Positions 15,909-24,224 of a DNA stretch of 34,019 nt are shown in pieces (position 1 is the stretch's first letter; each line of letters opens with the position of its first letter). The notes beneath the pieces were generated by a model, which saw only the letters and a list, made by a program, of their open reading frames with translations, was not told where the DNA came from and searched no databases. The position numbers and the translations under genes are program-made. The DNA comes from a virus, in IMG/VR virus record IMGVR_UViG_3300023210_000116, positions 1 to 34,019 of that record; one strand, written 5' to 3'.

Positions 15909-16859
15909 ATGTCGAGTCCTACAAGGAACGATACACATGTGGATAGACCATTAAGTAATCTATCCATAATGCTTGGTTCACCAGCCTTTATGGGTCAAGC
16001 ATTGTTTCCAGAATTTTTCGTATTAAAAGAATCAGATAAGTATTACACGTATAAAGACCGTGAATCATTAAGGCGGTTAGATTCCAGACGTGCAATTGGC
16101 GACCCGTCAAGGGAAATTGATTTTAAACCTTCAACAGAAACTTATTCATGTGAAGAATATTCCTTGAGCAAGTTGCTTGCTGATAGGCTTATGAGAAACG
16201 CCGATTCACCGACAAGGTTGAGAGAAGTGGCTTTAAGGTTAATCAGGGAATGGATTGACAGAGATTTGGAAGCCGACATAATCAAAGCAGTGACACAGGG
16301 TGGACTTGATGCGGCTACACCATCAGTTAAATGGGATGCAGGTTCAGGCACTATTGATATTGAAGGTGATATTGATACTGGTAAACTTGCCATTCAGAAT
16401 AACGGTGGTGGAATTGCAAATACTATCCTGTTTAATACTGGCGTAAAGAATGCTATTAAAACCGATTCAACAGTACGTAATCTTTTAAGATATACAGTTA
16501 CGGGTTTTGCAGGTAAGGAACTGGTTGTCAACGGTGAATTGCCACCTGTATTGTGGGGCTTGAAGATTAATGTTGCTGGTGCAGTAGAAAATACTGGACT
16601 AATTGGTGCGGCTGATAGCATTTCAACGATGTGGGGCAACCATGCGATAATCGCACAAGTTGATTCTGCGCCGTCACTCGAATCCAAAACTCTTGGTTTA
16701 CAGTTTACCGTAAGGCAGGGTGGAACACGTGGTGCGCCTCTTGTAAAGACTTTCAGAGATGAAAGACGTGCAGGAACAAGGTATGAAATGTCTATGTTGA
16801 AAGACAATAAGATTGTTGCAACACAGTGTGGGTATAATCTTCATAGCGTTTTGACTTAA
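15909..16859 (+). CDS. Major capsid protein (HK97 fold)
   Basis: 316 aa. The sequence fits a phage major capsid protein: N-arm with GSPAFMGQALFPEFFV, the E-loop region YTYKDRESLRRLDSRRAIGDPSREIDF, a helix with the pattern of the spine helix (LADRLMRNADSPTRLREVALRLIREWIDRDLEADIIKAV, residues about 86-125), and P-domain/A-domain strands ending in VRQGGTRGAPLVKTFRDERRAGTRY. Length is right for a minimal HK97-type protein. A very good SD, AAGGAG at 15896-15901, precedes the ATG, which fits high expression. A strong terminator follows within 45 bases. No separate prohead cleavage signal is seen. Confidence 0.87.
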   Translation: MSSPTRNDTHVDRPLSNLSIMLGSPAFMGQALFPEFFVLKESDKYYTYKDRESLRRLDSRRAIGDPSREIDFKPSTETYSCEEYSLSKLLADRLMRNADSPTRLREVALRLIREWIDRDLEADIIKAVTQGGLDAATPSVKWDAGSGTIDIEGDIDTGKLAIQNNGGGIANTILFNTGVKNAIKTDSTVRNLLRYTVTGFAGKELVVNGELPPVLWGLKINVAGAVENTGLIGAADSISTMWGNHAIIAQVDSAPSLESKTLGLQFTVRQGGTRGAPLVKTFRDERRAGTRYEMSMLKDNKIVATQCGYNLHSVLT

Positions 16860-16902
16860 TCAGAGTTAAGTTATGTTTAAAAATCATTACTATTTATGAA
16901 CT

Positions 16903-16953
16903 AAAGGTTAGGGTGTTATGTGATTCATGGTCACATAATCCTAACCTTTTTTT
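16903..16953 (+). terminator. Intrinsic terminator after the major capsid gene
   Basis: AAAGGTTAGG (16903-16912) pairs with CCTAACCTTT (16940-16949), with an inner stem TTATGTGA (16916-16923) to TCACATAA (16931-16938) and a 7-base loop, followed by a T-run to 16953. This is a textbook structure. The next gene begins 20 nt after the T-run, with its SD AAGGGG at 16956-16961. Confidence 0.92.
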
Positions 16954-16973
16954 ATAAGGGGTGTCTGTAAAAA

Positions 16974-17276
16974 ATGGCGAATATAATAACTAGCAAAACA
17001 AGGCGAAGATACCAACCGAACAACAACAACCGTGTTTCAGTAAGCCGTCCCGCATTTGTAAAGCAAAAGCGTGAGGTTGAGACAAGTGGTGGTGGTAATC
17101 TCAGTGAGTATCTGTATGAGAAGCGTATTCACGAATTATCAAATGCAGGGTATGGTGCAGATGCAATATGTGGAATGATGCACGGTGAGAAGGGTTCAGA
17201 GAAGGGTGATTTGGGTTCAGTGAAAGAAGTCATCAAAAGAAAAGGTAAGACTATTAAATTGGATGGAAATATTTAA
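16974..17276 (+). CDS. Small basic protein after the capsid gene, possible HTH
   Basis: 100 aa. The N-terminal 35 residues are basic and Asn-rich (KTRRRYQPNNNNRVSVSRP). Residues about 45-90 (YLYEKRIHELSNAGYGADAICGMM, then GSVKEVIKRKGKTIKL) could form a helix-turn-helix like those in resolvase C-termini and small terminases. It has a good SD (AAGGGG, 12-nt spacing) right after the terminator. Its position, between capsid and connector genes, matches Mu gene 35, which I cannot identify by sequence here. DNA binding or connector function are both possible. Confidence 0.6.
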   Translation: MANIITSKTRRRYQPNNNNRVSVSRPAFVKQKREVETSGGGNLSEYLYEKRIHELSNAGYGADAICGMMHGEKGSEKGDLGSVKEVIKRKGKTIKLDGNI

Positions 17277-17288
17277 GGGGGTATAATC

Positions 17289-17765
17289 GTGGATAATGTA
17301 AACGAGAATACAGAAAAAAATGGCGAGGTTACAGAGGAAGTGACTCAGCCAGTAGAGGGCGACACAGTGACAGAGGAAGGCACAGAACCGCCAGTTGGTG
17401 ATGAAGTTGAGCCATTAGAGGGTAATGATTTAATGGACGAAATCGACCCCGACGAAGGCACAGAGCCACCAGTTGGTGATGAAGCCGACACGCCAGAAGG
17501 CACAGAGGCGGAGGCGGAAACTGAGATTGATGAACATGACGCATGGTGTGACGTTACACAGAAGTCAAGTATTCCAGCGTTAAGGAATATGGGCGAACTT
17601 AAAGAGAAGCTTGCTGTTCACGGTAACAAGCATGGTCATACATTTTATCAGTGTATGAATTGTGAGGGTATTTACATCGACATTAAACCAGACCAGTGTA
17701 ATTGCGGCAATATAGTTGATACCGCATTTGCAAAGGTAATTTTGCATTTAAAAGGGGTGGCGTAA
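17289..17765 (+). CDS. Acidic protein with one Cys4 module
   Basis: 158 aa, GTG start with SD AGGGGG just upstream. Residues 1-80 are very acidic and repetitive, with GTEPPVGDE twice. The C-terminal half (about 95-155) is a module made of RNMGELKEKL, a spacer, then YQCMNCEGIYIDIKPDQCNC and NIVDTAFAKV. The four Cys in CxxC and CxC pattern look like a small zinc ribbon. The same module occurs twice in the next gene. I do not know this family. Position between the capsid and the Mu gp36-like gene suggests a head or connector role. Confidence 0.7.
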   Translation: MDNVNENTEKNGEVTEEVTQPVEGDTVTEEGTEPPVGDEVEPLEGNDLMDEIDPDEGTEPPVGDEADTPEGTEAEAETEIDEHDAWCDVTQKSSIPALRNMGELKEKLAVHGNKHGHTFYQCMNCEGIYIDIKPDQCNCGNIVDTAFAKVILHLKGVA

Positions 17766-17767
17766 TT

Positions 17768-18256
17768 ATGCAGGGATTAGTATTCAGGAATATGGAAGAA
17801 TTAAACAAAAAGATTGCAGATGAAGGCGTTGGTGCATGTGAGGAATATTACCAGTGTATGGATTGCAATGTCATTTATGATGGTAAACCACAAAAATGTG
17901 AATGTGGTAATGACGTTGATAATGCTTTTGCAAAGGTACTCGTTAGTAAAAAAGGTAGGCTTGCAGAAAACAAAAGCGAAAACAATGATGGTTGGTTCGC
18001 ATATAAGAAACAGGACGAACCGCATTTCAAAACCGTTGCTGATTGGTTGGAAGCAGTAAAGGAAATCGGCAATGAGAACAGGAATTGTTTTTATGCGTGT
18101 GAGAACTGTCATGGTATATTTGTGAATAATTATCCAGACACATGTACTTGTGGTAATAACCTTGAGGAAAGTTTCAAAGAAATCGACGGTCAAATGCGTA
18201 AACAGCTTATTGATGGCAGACCTTTAAAAGAGTTGCTTAAACATTCACGGGAGTAA
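17768..18256 (+). CDS. Protein with two Cys4 modules
   Basis: 162 aa, starting 2 nt after the previous stop. Two copies of the module described in the preceding gene: residues about 5-60 (RNMEELNKKIADEG, YQCMDCNVIYDGKPQKCECG, DNAFAKVLV) and about 85-145 (VADWLEAVKEIG, YACENCHGIFVNNYPDTCTC, EESFKEI). Spacings are C-x2-C, 11 or 12 residues, then C-x-C, followed by Gly-Asn. A metal-binding ribbon in each is likely. Gene duplication followed by fission or fusion explains the 1+2 distribution. Function unknown. Confidence 0.72.
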   Translation: MQGLVFRNMEELNKKIADEGVGACEEYYQCMDCNVIYDGKPQKCECGNDVDNAFAKVLVSKKGRLAENKSENNDGWFAYKKQDEPHFKTVADWLEAVKEIGNENRNCFYACENCHGIFVNNYPDTCTCGNNLEESFKEIDGQMRKQLIDGRPLKELLKHSRE

Positions 18257-18262
18257 TACCGA

Positions 18263-18757
18263 ATGCCATACTACGGTGATAATGCAACAATCAGAAAAGA
18301 CTTTTTGAGTGGTGGCGTTGACGAAGGACATCCACAGTTTCAAACCGAAGGGTTGGTTGCAGATGCTTTGATAACCAATGGTCGCAGGTATGCGTTTGAG
18401 ACAATAAACCGAATATTGCGTGGTCGTTTTGCTGGTTCCATTCCATTTACTTCTGGAAGTGAAGAACAGATTATCAAAGAATACTCGAATATAATTGCGG
18501 CGTGGTGGATTCAAAATCAACGGTTACAACATCTTATTAATGTCTCAGAGAATCCTTTAAACACATTATATGCAGAAACCATTGAACAGTTAAAAGAGAT
18601 CGCAACCACAGGCATTGGGCTTGCTGAAACGACATCAGGAAAAGCGGCGGCATTTCATACACATGCCAACAGAACGCCAACATTTGACATTGACGATGAA
18701 TTTGATCAAATTCCAGATCAAGACAGGCTTGATGATATTGCAGATGCAAGACTATGA
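18263..18757 (+). CDS. Mu gp36-like (DUF1320) head-tail connector protein
   Basis: 164 aa. Helical pattern of the DUF1320 family: an N-terminal aromatic segment (MPYYGDNATIRKDFL), GLVADALITNGRRYAFETINRILRGRF for the helix pair that ends in an Arg-Phe, then SEEQIIKEYSNIIAAWWI and LYAETIEQLKEIATTGIGL. This order and size suit the small adaptor that sits between portal and tail in Mu-like heads. The position, before gpG- and gp37-like genes, agrees with Mu. The C-terminal tail is acidic. Its stop overlaps the next ATG (ATGA). Confidence 0.78.
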   Translation: MPYYGDNATIRKDFLSGGVDEGHPQFQTEGLVADALITNGRRYAFETINRILRGRFAGSIPFTSGSEEQIIKEYSNIIAAWWIQNQRLQHLINVSENPLNTLYAETIEQLKEIATTGIGLAETTSGKAAAFHTHANRTPTFDIDDEFDQIPDQDRLDDIADARL

Positions 18758-19218
18758 TTGATTTAGACTTAAATATAAATGTCGAAAAAATATCAAAGAG
18801 GCTTGAACGGGAATTTGAAAGTATTACTGATTACAGGGTTCCGTTAAAGCGTTCTGGTATAGTAATGCTTGCGTCTACTGATAAGAATTTTAAAAATGAG
18901 AGTACGCCAGACAAAGAGAAGTGGAAGCCTTTAAAGCCTGCAACGGTAGCAAGGCGATTGAAAAAAGGCAAGGGTGCAAAGATACTTCAAGACAGTGGTG
19001 CGTTGAAGTCATCGCCACAGTTTAAGGGTGAGTCAAAAAACAAACTCAAGATATTTGCAATAAGAAAATCTGACGGCACAGACATTGCGATTGTTCATCA
19101 GGAAGGTTCCAAAGACGGCACGATTCCAAAGCGTTCATTTATGGGGTTTTCAAATCAAGATGCAAATAACATTGCCGAGGTTTTTTCACTATGGGTTGGA
19201 GATAAATTGAAAAACTAA
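18754..19218 (+). CDS. Phage virion morphogenesis protein (Mu gpG-like tail completion)
   Basis: 154 aa. Matches the Mu gpG family in its conserved parts: WKPLKPATVARRLKKGKGAK, ILQDSGALKSSPQF, then AIVHQEGSKDGTIPKRSFMGFS with the HQxG and IPxRxFxG motifs, and a final amphipathic helix. Family members help to join or complete the tail. It overlaps the gp36-like gene by ATGA and abuts the following gene with no spacer, so it is in one translational unit with both. Confidence 0.87.
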   Translation: MIDLDLNINVEKISKRLEREFESITDYRVPLKRSGIVMLASTDKNFKNESTPDKEKWKPLKPATVARRLKKGKGAKILQDSGALKSSPQFKGESKNKLKIFAIRKSDGTDIAIVHQEGSKDGTIPKRSFMGFSNQDANNIAEVFSLWVGDKLKN

Positions 19219-19671
19219 ATGGATGAAATTTTAAAACGCACAAAAGTTGAACTGACGGAAAAACTTACTGGACGGTATTTTATAAAGATAACGCCACCAG
19301 ATGTAATTGAGGAAGCGAGAATCCACAACAATGAACTTCCATATATTGCTATTTCGCCACTCAGCACTGCAAGAGAAGTAGAGAGTACATTATTGATCAG
19401 GCCAGATCATTTAATGCAGATAACTATTTTAGACCATTACCCATTCAATGAGGAATCAATTGTTGGTGATAACAAAACGAAGGGCATAATCGGGCATGTA
19501 AACGATATAATAAATAATCTGGAATTTAGTACATTGGGTATTGACGGATTAGCCAAAGGTGCTATAATGGTAACTAATATTCAATACAAGTCGTTACCGA
19601 GAGAGCCGCATACTTTTCAAATAGCAATCTTAACCGTTGCCGTTCAAGGCAAGTTGGAAAAGAAATCTTAA
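19219..19671 (+). CDS. Putative tail terminator protein (Mu gp37-like)
   Basis: 150 aa, starting at the base after the preceding stop. The layout is like tail-terminator proteins: an N-terminal helix (DEILKRTKVELTEKL), beta-strands with LPYIAISPLS, a central helix (GIIGHVNDIINNLEF) and a final strand carrying PHTFQIAILTVAVQGKL. Position after gpG-like and before the tail tube gene (further downstream past the enzyme block) supports this. Sequence similarity to a specific family is weak by eye. Confidence 0.6.
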   Translation: MDEILKRTKVELTEKLTGRYFIKITPPDVIEEARIHNNELPYIAISPLSTAREVESTLLIRPDHLMQITILDHYPFNEESIVGDNKTKGIIGHVNDIINNLEFSTLGIDGLAKGAIMVTNIQYKSLPREPHTFQIAILTVAVQGKLEKKS

Positions 19672-19694
19672 CCTTTAGAGAGGTTTAAAAACAC

Positions 19695-20903
19695 ATGTCG
19701 AAAATCCTCATTGTCGCAGAAAATCCCCGTTTGGACACAGGACAAGCAAGAATTGGAAGAACCGTTGCTGACGCATTATCCAAAGTAGGTCATGGTATCT
19801 TGTATCTTGCATGGTGTCCCTCAGAAATAAATCTCAATAGAAAATTTAGATACAACGTCATTTATTCGCAAACCAAAGCTGGTAGTGATATATTTGACCA
19901 GACCGTAATGAAAGAACGTCCAGACATTGTGCTTACAATAGGCGATTGCTGGAATTTTGATTATATAAATATGTGTAAGACAAGAGGCTTGTTTTATTAC
20001 ATGATGTATACGGCAGTTGATGGTATTGGTTATAGCGGTGGAGTGCCAAAGCACTTTGAAGATTATATTGGCGGTGCTGATTATGTGGTGACGTATACAG
20101 AGTATGGCAGAAGGGCGGTATTGAAAACCATGCCGTATTTTGAAAATCGAATTGCTATGATATATCATGGTATTGACGATAAGGTTTATCACAGACTTCC
20201 AGACGAAGTGGTCAAGGAAAAGGTAAACAGATTTAATCCTCAGAAGAAATTTATGTTCCTCTATTCAGGGCGAACACATTTCAGAAAGAATTTCATTCAT
20301 ATCATAAAGGCATACAGGATTTATATTGACCGTACAGGTGACAATGAATCTGGTTTATGGTTAAATGTCAATTTCAAGGATAGTGTGGGGCATGACGTTA
20401 ATAAACTAATACTGGAATATGGTTTAAAAGGCAGAATACATGCGTTTGATTACGCCGTTAATAATAAGTCTGCAATTAGGCTGATGCCAGAGGAAGAATA
20501 TGTTGCACTGTTAAATATGTGTAATTGCGTTGTCAGTGTTGGTGGTGAAGGCTTTGGGTACTTAATAGCGGAAGCGTTTATGGCAAAGACACATGTGATA
20601 ACACTGGGTGATTCTGCTACGGGTGAACTTGGTGCGGCTGGCAGGGCGAGGCTTATAAAGCCAGAGGGACATTTGGCAGTAACAGGTATGGAGTTGACAG
20701 AAAGACCTTTTCCGAATCCAAAGGAAATTGCAAAGGCAATGATTGAAGCGAGGAAGGGCAAGAATAAAGAATACATTGACAAAGCATATAAGTGGGCGAT
20801 GGAAAACCTTTCACAATCAAAGGTTGACAGGGATTGGAAACGTCTGCTTAATAAGATTGAACACCCACTTGATTATCCTGTTGTTATGGAGGTTCCGAAA
20901 TGA
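19695..20903 (+). CDS. GT4-family glycosyltransferase (GT-B fold)
   Basis: 402 aa. The N-terminal half begins SKILIVAENPRLDTGQARIGRTV, as in GT4 enzymes that approach a Gly-rich acceptor loop. The C-terminal half has the donor-binding strand FLYSGRTHFRKN (about residues 187-198) and the diagnostic GGEGFGYLIAEAFM (about 284-297) with the two Glu that contact the nucleotide sugar. No membrane segment; cytoplasmic. SD AGAGAGG lies at 19676-19682. This is the first gene of a block of sugar and radical SAM enzymes between tail genes. Donor and acceptor are unknown. It is only loosely similar to the second GT4 gene at 20983. Confidence 0.8.
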   Translation: MSKILIVAENPRLDTGQARIGRTVADALSKVGHGILYLAWCPSEINLNRKFRYNVIYSQTKAGSDIFDQTVMKERPDIVLTIGDCWNFDYINMCKTRGLFYYMMYTAVDGIGYSGGVPKHFEDYIGGADYVVTYTEYGRRAVLKTMPYFENRIAMIYHGIDDKVYHRLPDEVVKEKVNRFNPQKKFMFLYSGRTHFRKNFIHIIKAYRIYIDRTGDNESGLWLNVNFKDSVGHDVNKLILEYGLKGRIHAFDYAVNNKSAIRLMPEEEYVALLNMCNCVVSVGGEGFGYLIAEAFMAKTHVITLGDSATGELGAAGRARLIKPEGHLAVTGMELTERPFPNPKEIAKAMIEARKGKNKEYIDKAYKWAMENLSQSKVDRDWKRLLNKIEHPLDYPVVMEVPK

Positions 20904-20986
20904 AGCAATTAAAAGGGAGTAAAAATTGTGTGGCATGGAAGTTAGAAAAACAGAAGAATCGAAATTACATGTGGGGGTTTAAATGA
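20900..20986 (+). CDS. Micro-ORF bridging two glycosyltransferase genes
   Basis: 28 codons. Its ATG overlaps the TGA of the upstream glycosyltransferase and its own TGA overlaps the ATG of the downstream one (ATGA on both sides), so it fills the gap exactly. The peptide is basic (MKQLKGSKNCVAWKLEKQ). A leader or coupling element is as likely as a functional peptide. Confidence 0.4.
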   Translation: MKQLKGSKNCVAWKLEKQKNRNYMWGFK

Positions 20987-22083
20987 AATACGCATTAAAT
21001 TGGTATGGTGCTATAGCTGGTCAATCTGGCTACGAATTAATAACACGTGAGATATTACTTGCCCTTGATAAGTTGGGTGTGACGGTATCGTTCAAGCATA
21101 TCGACAAATGGAACAAAGAGAGAATTTCGGTGTCCAGTGATGTAGCTACACGGTTGGAACGTATGGCGAGAATGCCAATGATACCAGATGCGCCTTTGGT
21201 TGTGATGCAGAAATGGCATGAAGGAATGCCAGAAACCGACAAAGACGTGTATATATATTCGCTTTTTGAAACCGATAGAATCCCAACGGATTGGATTGAT
21301 GGATTTAAGAAAGCAAAAAAGGTGTTTACATTCAGTAAGTTCAATCGGGATGCGTGGAATATGTATATCAAAGGCGTGACACGGCTTGGATTTGGCATGA
21401 CAGATAGTTTCAGGTATGAAAAAGGTGTTGCAAATATATTAAATGCAAAGGGTTACAAGTTTATAACCGTTGGCGATTATACTGAACGGAAAGGATTTGA
21501 TGTATTATTAGACGCTTATGCCGAAGAATTTAGTGCAAATGATGACGTGACGTTGATTATGAAGGTACATAGAGGTGGCTTTACAGCCACGCACAAGGAG
21601 TTGTTGCGCCGAGACATACAAACGTACCTCAGTCGACATAAAGACGTGCCACGTGTCCTGTTGTGGATGGATAAAGTACAGTATGACGACTTGCCAAAGC
21701 TGTATAACGCCTGTGATTGTTTTGTGCTACCGAGTAGAGGCGAGGGATTGGGCTTGCCAGTTGCCGAAGCAATGGCGTGTGGCTTGCCTGTAATCGTTAC
21801 AGACGGCGGTGGTTATATGGATTTCGTTGAAAATGGTGTTAATGGTTTGACTGTTAGCTGTAGAGAACAGTTGGTTGACAGTGTTAATTATATTGGTAAG
21901 TGTCCACAGGCGTTGAATCATAAATGGCTTGAACCAGATAAAGGTGATTTGAGAAAGAAAATGAGAGAGGCTTTTACAGATCGCACACGTATGGTAATGA
22001 TGGGAACAAAAGGAAAACAACAGATGTTTGACATGCACTGGAAAGACGTTGCTTTGCAGTTAACTAAGGAGATTTTTGAATGA
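20983..22083 (+). CDS. GT4-family glycosyltransferase (GT-B fold)
   Basis: 366 aa. Starts MKYALNWYGAIAGQSGYELITREILLAL, a common beginning of GT4 enzymes with the acceptor Gly loop. VGDYTERKGFDVLLDAY (about residues 163-179) marks the donor domain and SRGEGLGLPVAEAMACGLPVIVTDGGG (about 251-277) is the nucleotide-sugar motif. VFTFSKFNRDAW precedes the interdomain linker. Cytoplasmic, no membrane segment. SD GGGGG lies about 8 nt before the ATG, and the start also overlaps the micro-ORF before it. The sugar donor is unknown. Confidence 0.87.
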   Translation: MKYALNWYGAIAGQSGYELITREILLALDKLGVTVSFKHIDKWNKERISVSSDVATRLERMARMPMIPDAPLVVMQKWHEGMPETDKDVYIYSLFETDRIPTDWIDGFKKAKKVFTFSKFNRDAWNMYIKGVTRLGFGMTDSFRYEKGVANILNAKGYKFITVGDYTERKGFDVLLDAYAEEFSANDDVTLIMKVHRGGFTATHKELLRRDIQTYLSRHKDVPRVLLWMDKVQYDDLPKLYNACDCFVLPSRGEGLGLPVAEAMACGLPVIVTDGGGYMDFVENGVNGLTVSCREQLVDSVNYIGKCPQALNHKWLEPDKGDLRKKMREAFTDRTRMVMMGTKGKQQMFDMHWKDVALQLTKEIFE

Positions 22084-22096
22084 AAAGGGGTGGACA

Positions 22097-22327
22097 GTGG
22101 ATAGTATGAATGAAACAAATATTGAACTGGTAGAATTAACTGGCGATGATTTTAAGGCAGAAGTGGCACTCTTATCTATTGAGAAACGAGTTTATATGAC
22201 AAAACTTGCAGAAGTAGAAAATTGTAATAGCGATCTTAAACAGGAAAACGAAGGTTTATACAAAAAAGCAGATGAAAGAGAAGCGGTAATTTTGGAACTA
22301 CAGAAAAAATGCGGTATTGTTAAATAA
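22097..22327 (+). CDS. Small coiled-coil protein
   Basis: 76 aa from the GTG at 22097, with SD AAAAGGGG at 22083-22090. ATG at 22106 is a possible alternative, as it overlaps the stop of a 9-codon ORF that starts at the end of the upstream gene (22080). Residues about 25-70 form one long coiled coil (VENCNSDLKQENEGLYKKAD, EREAVILELQKK). No enzyme motif. Its stop overlaps the start of the next small ORF. Function unknown; small size and coupling may suggest a partner of a neighbouring enzyme. Confidence 0.55.
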   Translation: MDSMNETNIELVELTGDDFKAEVALLSIEKRVYMTKLAEVENCNSDLKQENEGLYKKADEREAVILELQKKCGIVK

Positions 22328-22479
22328 TGGAAACTCGAAAGGATGAAACGGTATTGAAAAGCGAACATATCTATTCGTGTAAGAATTGGAATCACAGGGT
22401 AAAATTGATATTCAGGTTTATGAAAGCTATTTGGTGTATATTGATATATGGATATGCAAGGGTGACAAGAAATGCTTGA
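22327..22479 (+). CDS. Small membrane-like protein, 50 aa
   Basis: The ATG overlaps the last base of the upstream TAA (TAATG) and the stop overlaps the start of the methyltransferase gene (22472), so it fills the gap exactly. Residues about 28-43 (IFRFMKAIWCILIYGYA) can span or lie on a membrane, with basic residues on both sides. It may tether the neighbouring enzymes to the membrane where lipid-linked sugars are handled (inference). Support is the exact fit and hydrophobic core only. Confidence 0.5.
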   Translation: METRKDETVLKSEHIYSCKNWNHRVKLIFRFMKAIWCILIYGYARVTRNA

Positions 22480-23104
22480 AAGCACATCAGAAGAACATAA
22501 GGATTTAGAAACTTATTTGCAGGTTAAGGCACGTGAGAAAATCCACAAGGATTTACACCTTCAAGATACGATGACTCTTGAAAAGGTTAAAACCTATAAT
22601 CCGTTTAATGATAGCGACAAAAACACACGTGAGGCAATGGAGTGGTTGTATTATGATTCCTTGAGCTTGGCGAGATCAATGGTTGATTTGGGGTGTGGCG
22701 TTGGCTTGCCAACAATGGCAATTGCTTTGCATTTAAACATACCAGTGTTGGCAATAGACGGTTCTAAATTGTTAGTTGGTTTTGCAGAGGCTATGAGAAC
22801 AAAATGTGGAATTGGAAACGTAACATTTCTCAACGCATTAATTGACGATAATTTGAGTGAAGGATTTGATGTTGCTTTTAGTATGCACACCCTTGAGCAT
22901 TTGACTTGTCCAGAAAGAAGCCTGTTGCAAATGAAACGCATTGCAGATACGACGTGTGGAATAGTACCAAAAGAACATGCCAATAATTCAACAGAGCATT
23001 TGTGGCATTGGACAGATGTAGAATTAAGAACACTATTGGTCAAGGTATTCAAAGAGGTTGAGGTAAAAGAGTTTGGAAACCTTTTGGCTTTTGTGGCGAG
23101 ATGA
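22472..23104 (+). CDS. Class I SAM-dependent methyltransferase
   Basis: 210 aa. Motif I MVDLGCGVGLPT (about residues 69-80), acidic residue of motif II in LAIDGSK (about 94-100), motif IV FDVAFSMHTLEHL (about 133-145). This is the pattern of the small UbiE/COQ5-like and sugar or lipid methyltransferases. The 65-residue N-terminal extension is helical and charged. The start overlaps the small ORF before it. In a block of glycosyltransferases the substrate may be a sugar, lipid or peptide; nothing in the sequence shows which. Confidence 0.85.
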   Translation: MLESTSEEHKDLETYLQVKAREKIHKDLHLQDTMTLEKVKTYNPFNDSDKNTREAMEWLYYDSLSLARSMVDLGCGVGLPTMAIALHLNIPVLAIDGSKLLVGFAEAMRTKCGIGNVTFLNALIDDNLSEGFDVAFSMHTLEHLTCPERSLLQMKRIADTTCGIVPKEHANNSTEHLWHWTDVELRTLLVKVFKEVEVKEFGNLLAFVAR

Positions 23105-23259
23105 AGCACACTAATATAATAAACAAGGGCAATGTCACAGTCGTTCAAACGCTTAAATTTACAGGAAACATATTTGAAATAGGAACAGAGAATGTCGAAA
23201 TTAAAAGAATATCTGACAAAGGCGTTGGCTTTTCCAGCGGAGATTCACCTAGAATCTAA
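23101..23259 (+). CDS. Possible small ORF overlapping the radical SAM gene
   Basis: 52 codons beginning ATGA at the methyltransferase stop and ending inside the next gene (overlap of 68 bases). The predicted peptide is a beta-rich alternation (NVTVVQTLKFTGNIFEIG). The overlap with an active-site-bearing gene and lack of an SD make it doubtful; it is listed because the ATGA start fits the pattern of this operon. Confidence 0.25.
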   Translation: MKHTNIINKGNVTVVQTLKFTGNIFEIGTENVEIKRISDKGVGFSSGDSPRI

Positions 23260-24223
23260 TTCGGGATGCAATGCAAGATGTGTGATGTGTCCACGTGATG
23301 GCATGGAAAGGTATCAGGGTGATATGTCACGGGAGTTATTTATCAAGGCGATTGATGAATGTGGTGAACATCCTGAAATGACTTATATACATTTCCACAT
23401 GAGTGGAGAGCCTTTGTTGTTGGACATTGATGAATTGTGTTGGCGTATTAATTATGCCAGAGAGAAAAACCCACAGGAGTTCAGGGGTCATTATGATTTC
23501 CAGCGCAAAGAATTTAAGACACCATCGTTATGCTTTTTCACAAACGGTAGTCTTTTGACTGAGGACAAGATTGAAAAGTTGTTAAAAACTCCATTGGATA
23601 TAATCGTTATCAGCATAGACGGCGGAACCAAAGAGGATTATGAAAAGATTCGGGTGGGATTGAAATTTGAAACTGTTGTGGAAAACGTGAGAAAATTGGT
23701 TGAGCTACGTAATAAAATGGGTAGTGACATGAAGATACAGACCGCCATTGTGCCACAGAAGGCAAATGAAAATTCAGTTGGCTTGTATCATAAATTATTT
23801 CGGGAAATGGGCGTTGATGATGTAGGTGGTTCAGGTGTGCAGAACATCGGGGGCTTGGTTGATTCAGAGTCAATGATATTAGATACACAGTACATGGGCG
23901 GTGATATCAATAGTCCGTGTTGGCGTGTGTTCCTTGATTTGAGTGTGACGGCAGACGGCAAGGCCGTTGTGTGTTGTCAGGATGTCAGGGCGATGGAAGT
24001 AGTCGGTGATTTAAACACTCAGAGTATTAAAGAGATATGGCAACGTGGTCGCATGATGGACATACGCAACATGTTTGCCGTAGGAAGGAAAGATGATATT
24101 CCGTTTTGTGCGAATTGTGATTCAATGAAGTCGATGTGTTTGGGCAATTTCCCACAGTGGAAATTAAGTCCTGAATTCGTCAGAACATTTATTGATGTTT
24201 GTAAAGAATTGGGGGTGTATTGA
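23192..24223 (+). CDS. Radical SAM protein with SPASM-like C-terminus
   Basis: 343 aa. The [4Fe-4S]-SAM motif CxxxCxxC is C26, C30, C33 (GCNARCVMCPR), followed by the GEP motif (SGEP, 71-74). The TIM-barrel strands VISIDGGTKEDYEKIR and IQTAIVPQKAN are in place. The C-terminal 100 residues carry further Cys (SPCWRV about 243, VVCCQD about 261, FCANC about 307, and one about 315) that fit a SPASM or twitch auxiliary cluster domain. Such proteins modify peptides, sugars or cofactors. Here glycosyltransferase neighbours suggest a sugar or glycolipid substrate (inference). SD AGGAACAGAG precedes the ATG. Confidence 0.9.
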   Translation: MSKLKEYLTKALAFPAEIHLESNSGCNARCVMCPRDGMERYQGDMSRELFIKAIDECGEHPEMTYIHFHMSGEPLLLDIDELCWRINYAREKNPQEFRGHYDFQRKEFKTPSLCFFTNGSLLTEDKIEKLLKTPLDIIVISIDGGTKEDYEKIRVGLKFETVVENVRKLVELRNKMGSDMKIQTAIVPQKANENSVGLYHKLFREMGVDDVGGSGVQNIGGLVDSESMILDTQYMGGDINSPCWRVFLDLSVTADGKAVVCCQDVRAMEVVGDLNTQSIKEIWQRGRMMDIRNMFAVGRKDDIPFCANCDSMKSMCLGNFPQWKLSPEFVRTFIDVCKELGVY

Positions 24224-24224
24224 T

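Noticed and set aside
24192-24224. Upstream start of the 24225 radical SAM gene
   Set aside because: Would lie within the previous gene; the ATG at 24225 has the SD and matches the known family N-terminus MQIGLIDID.
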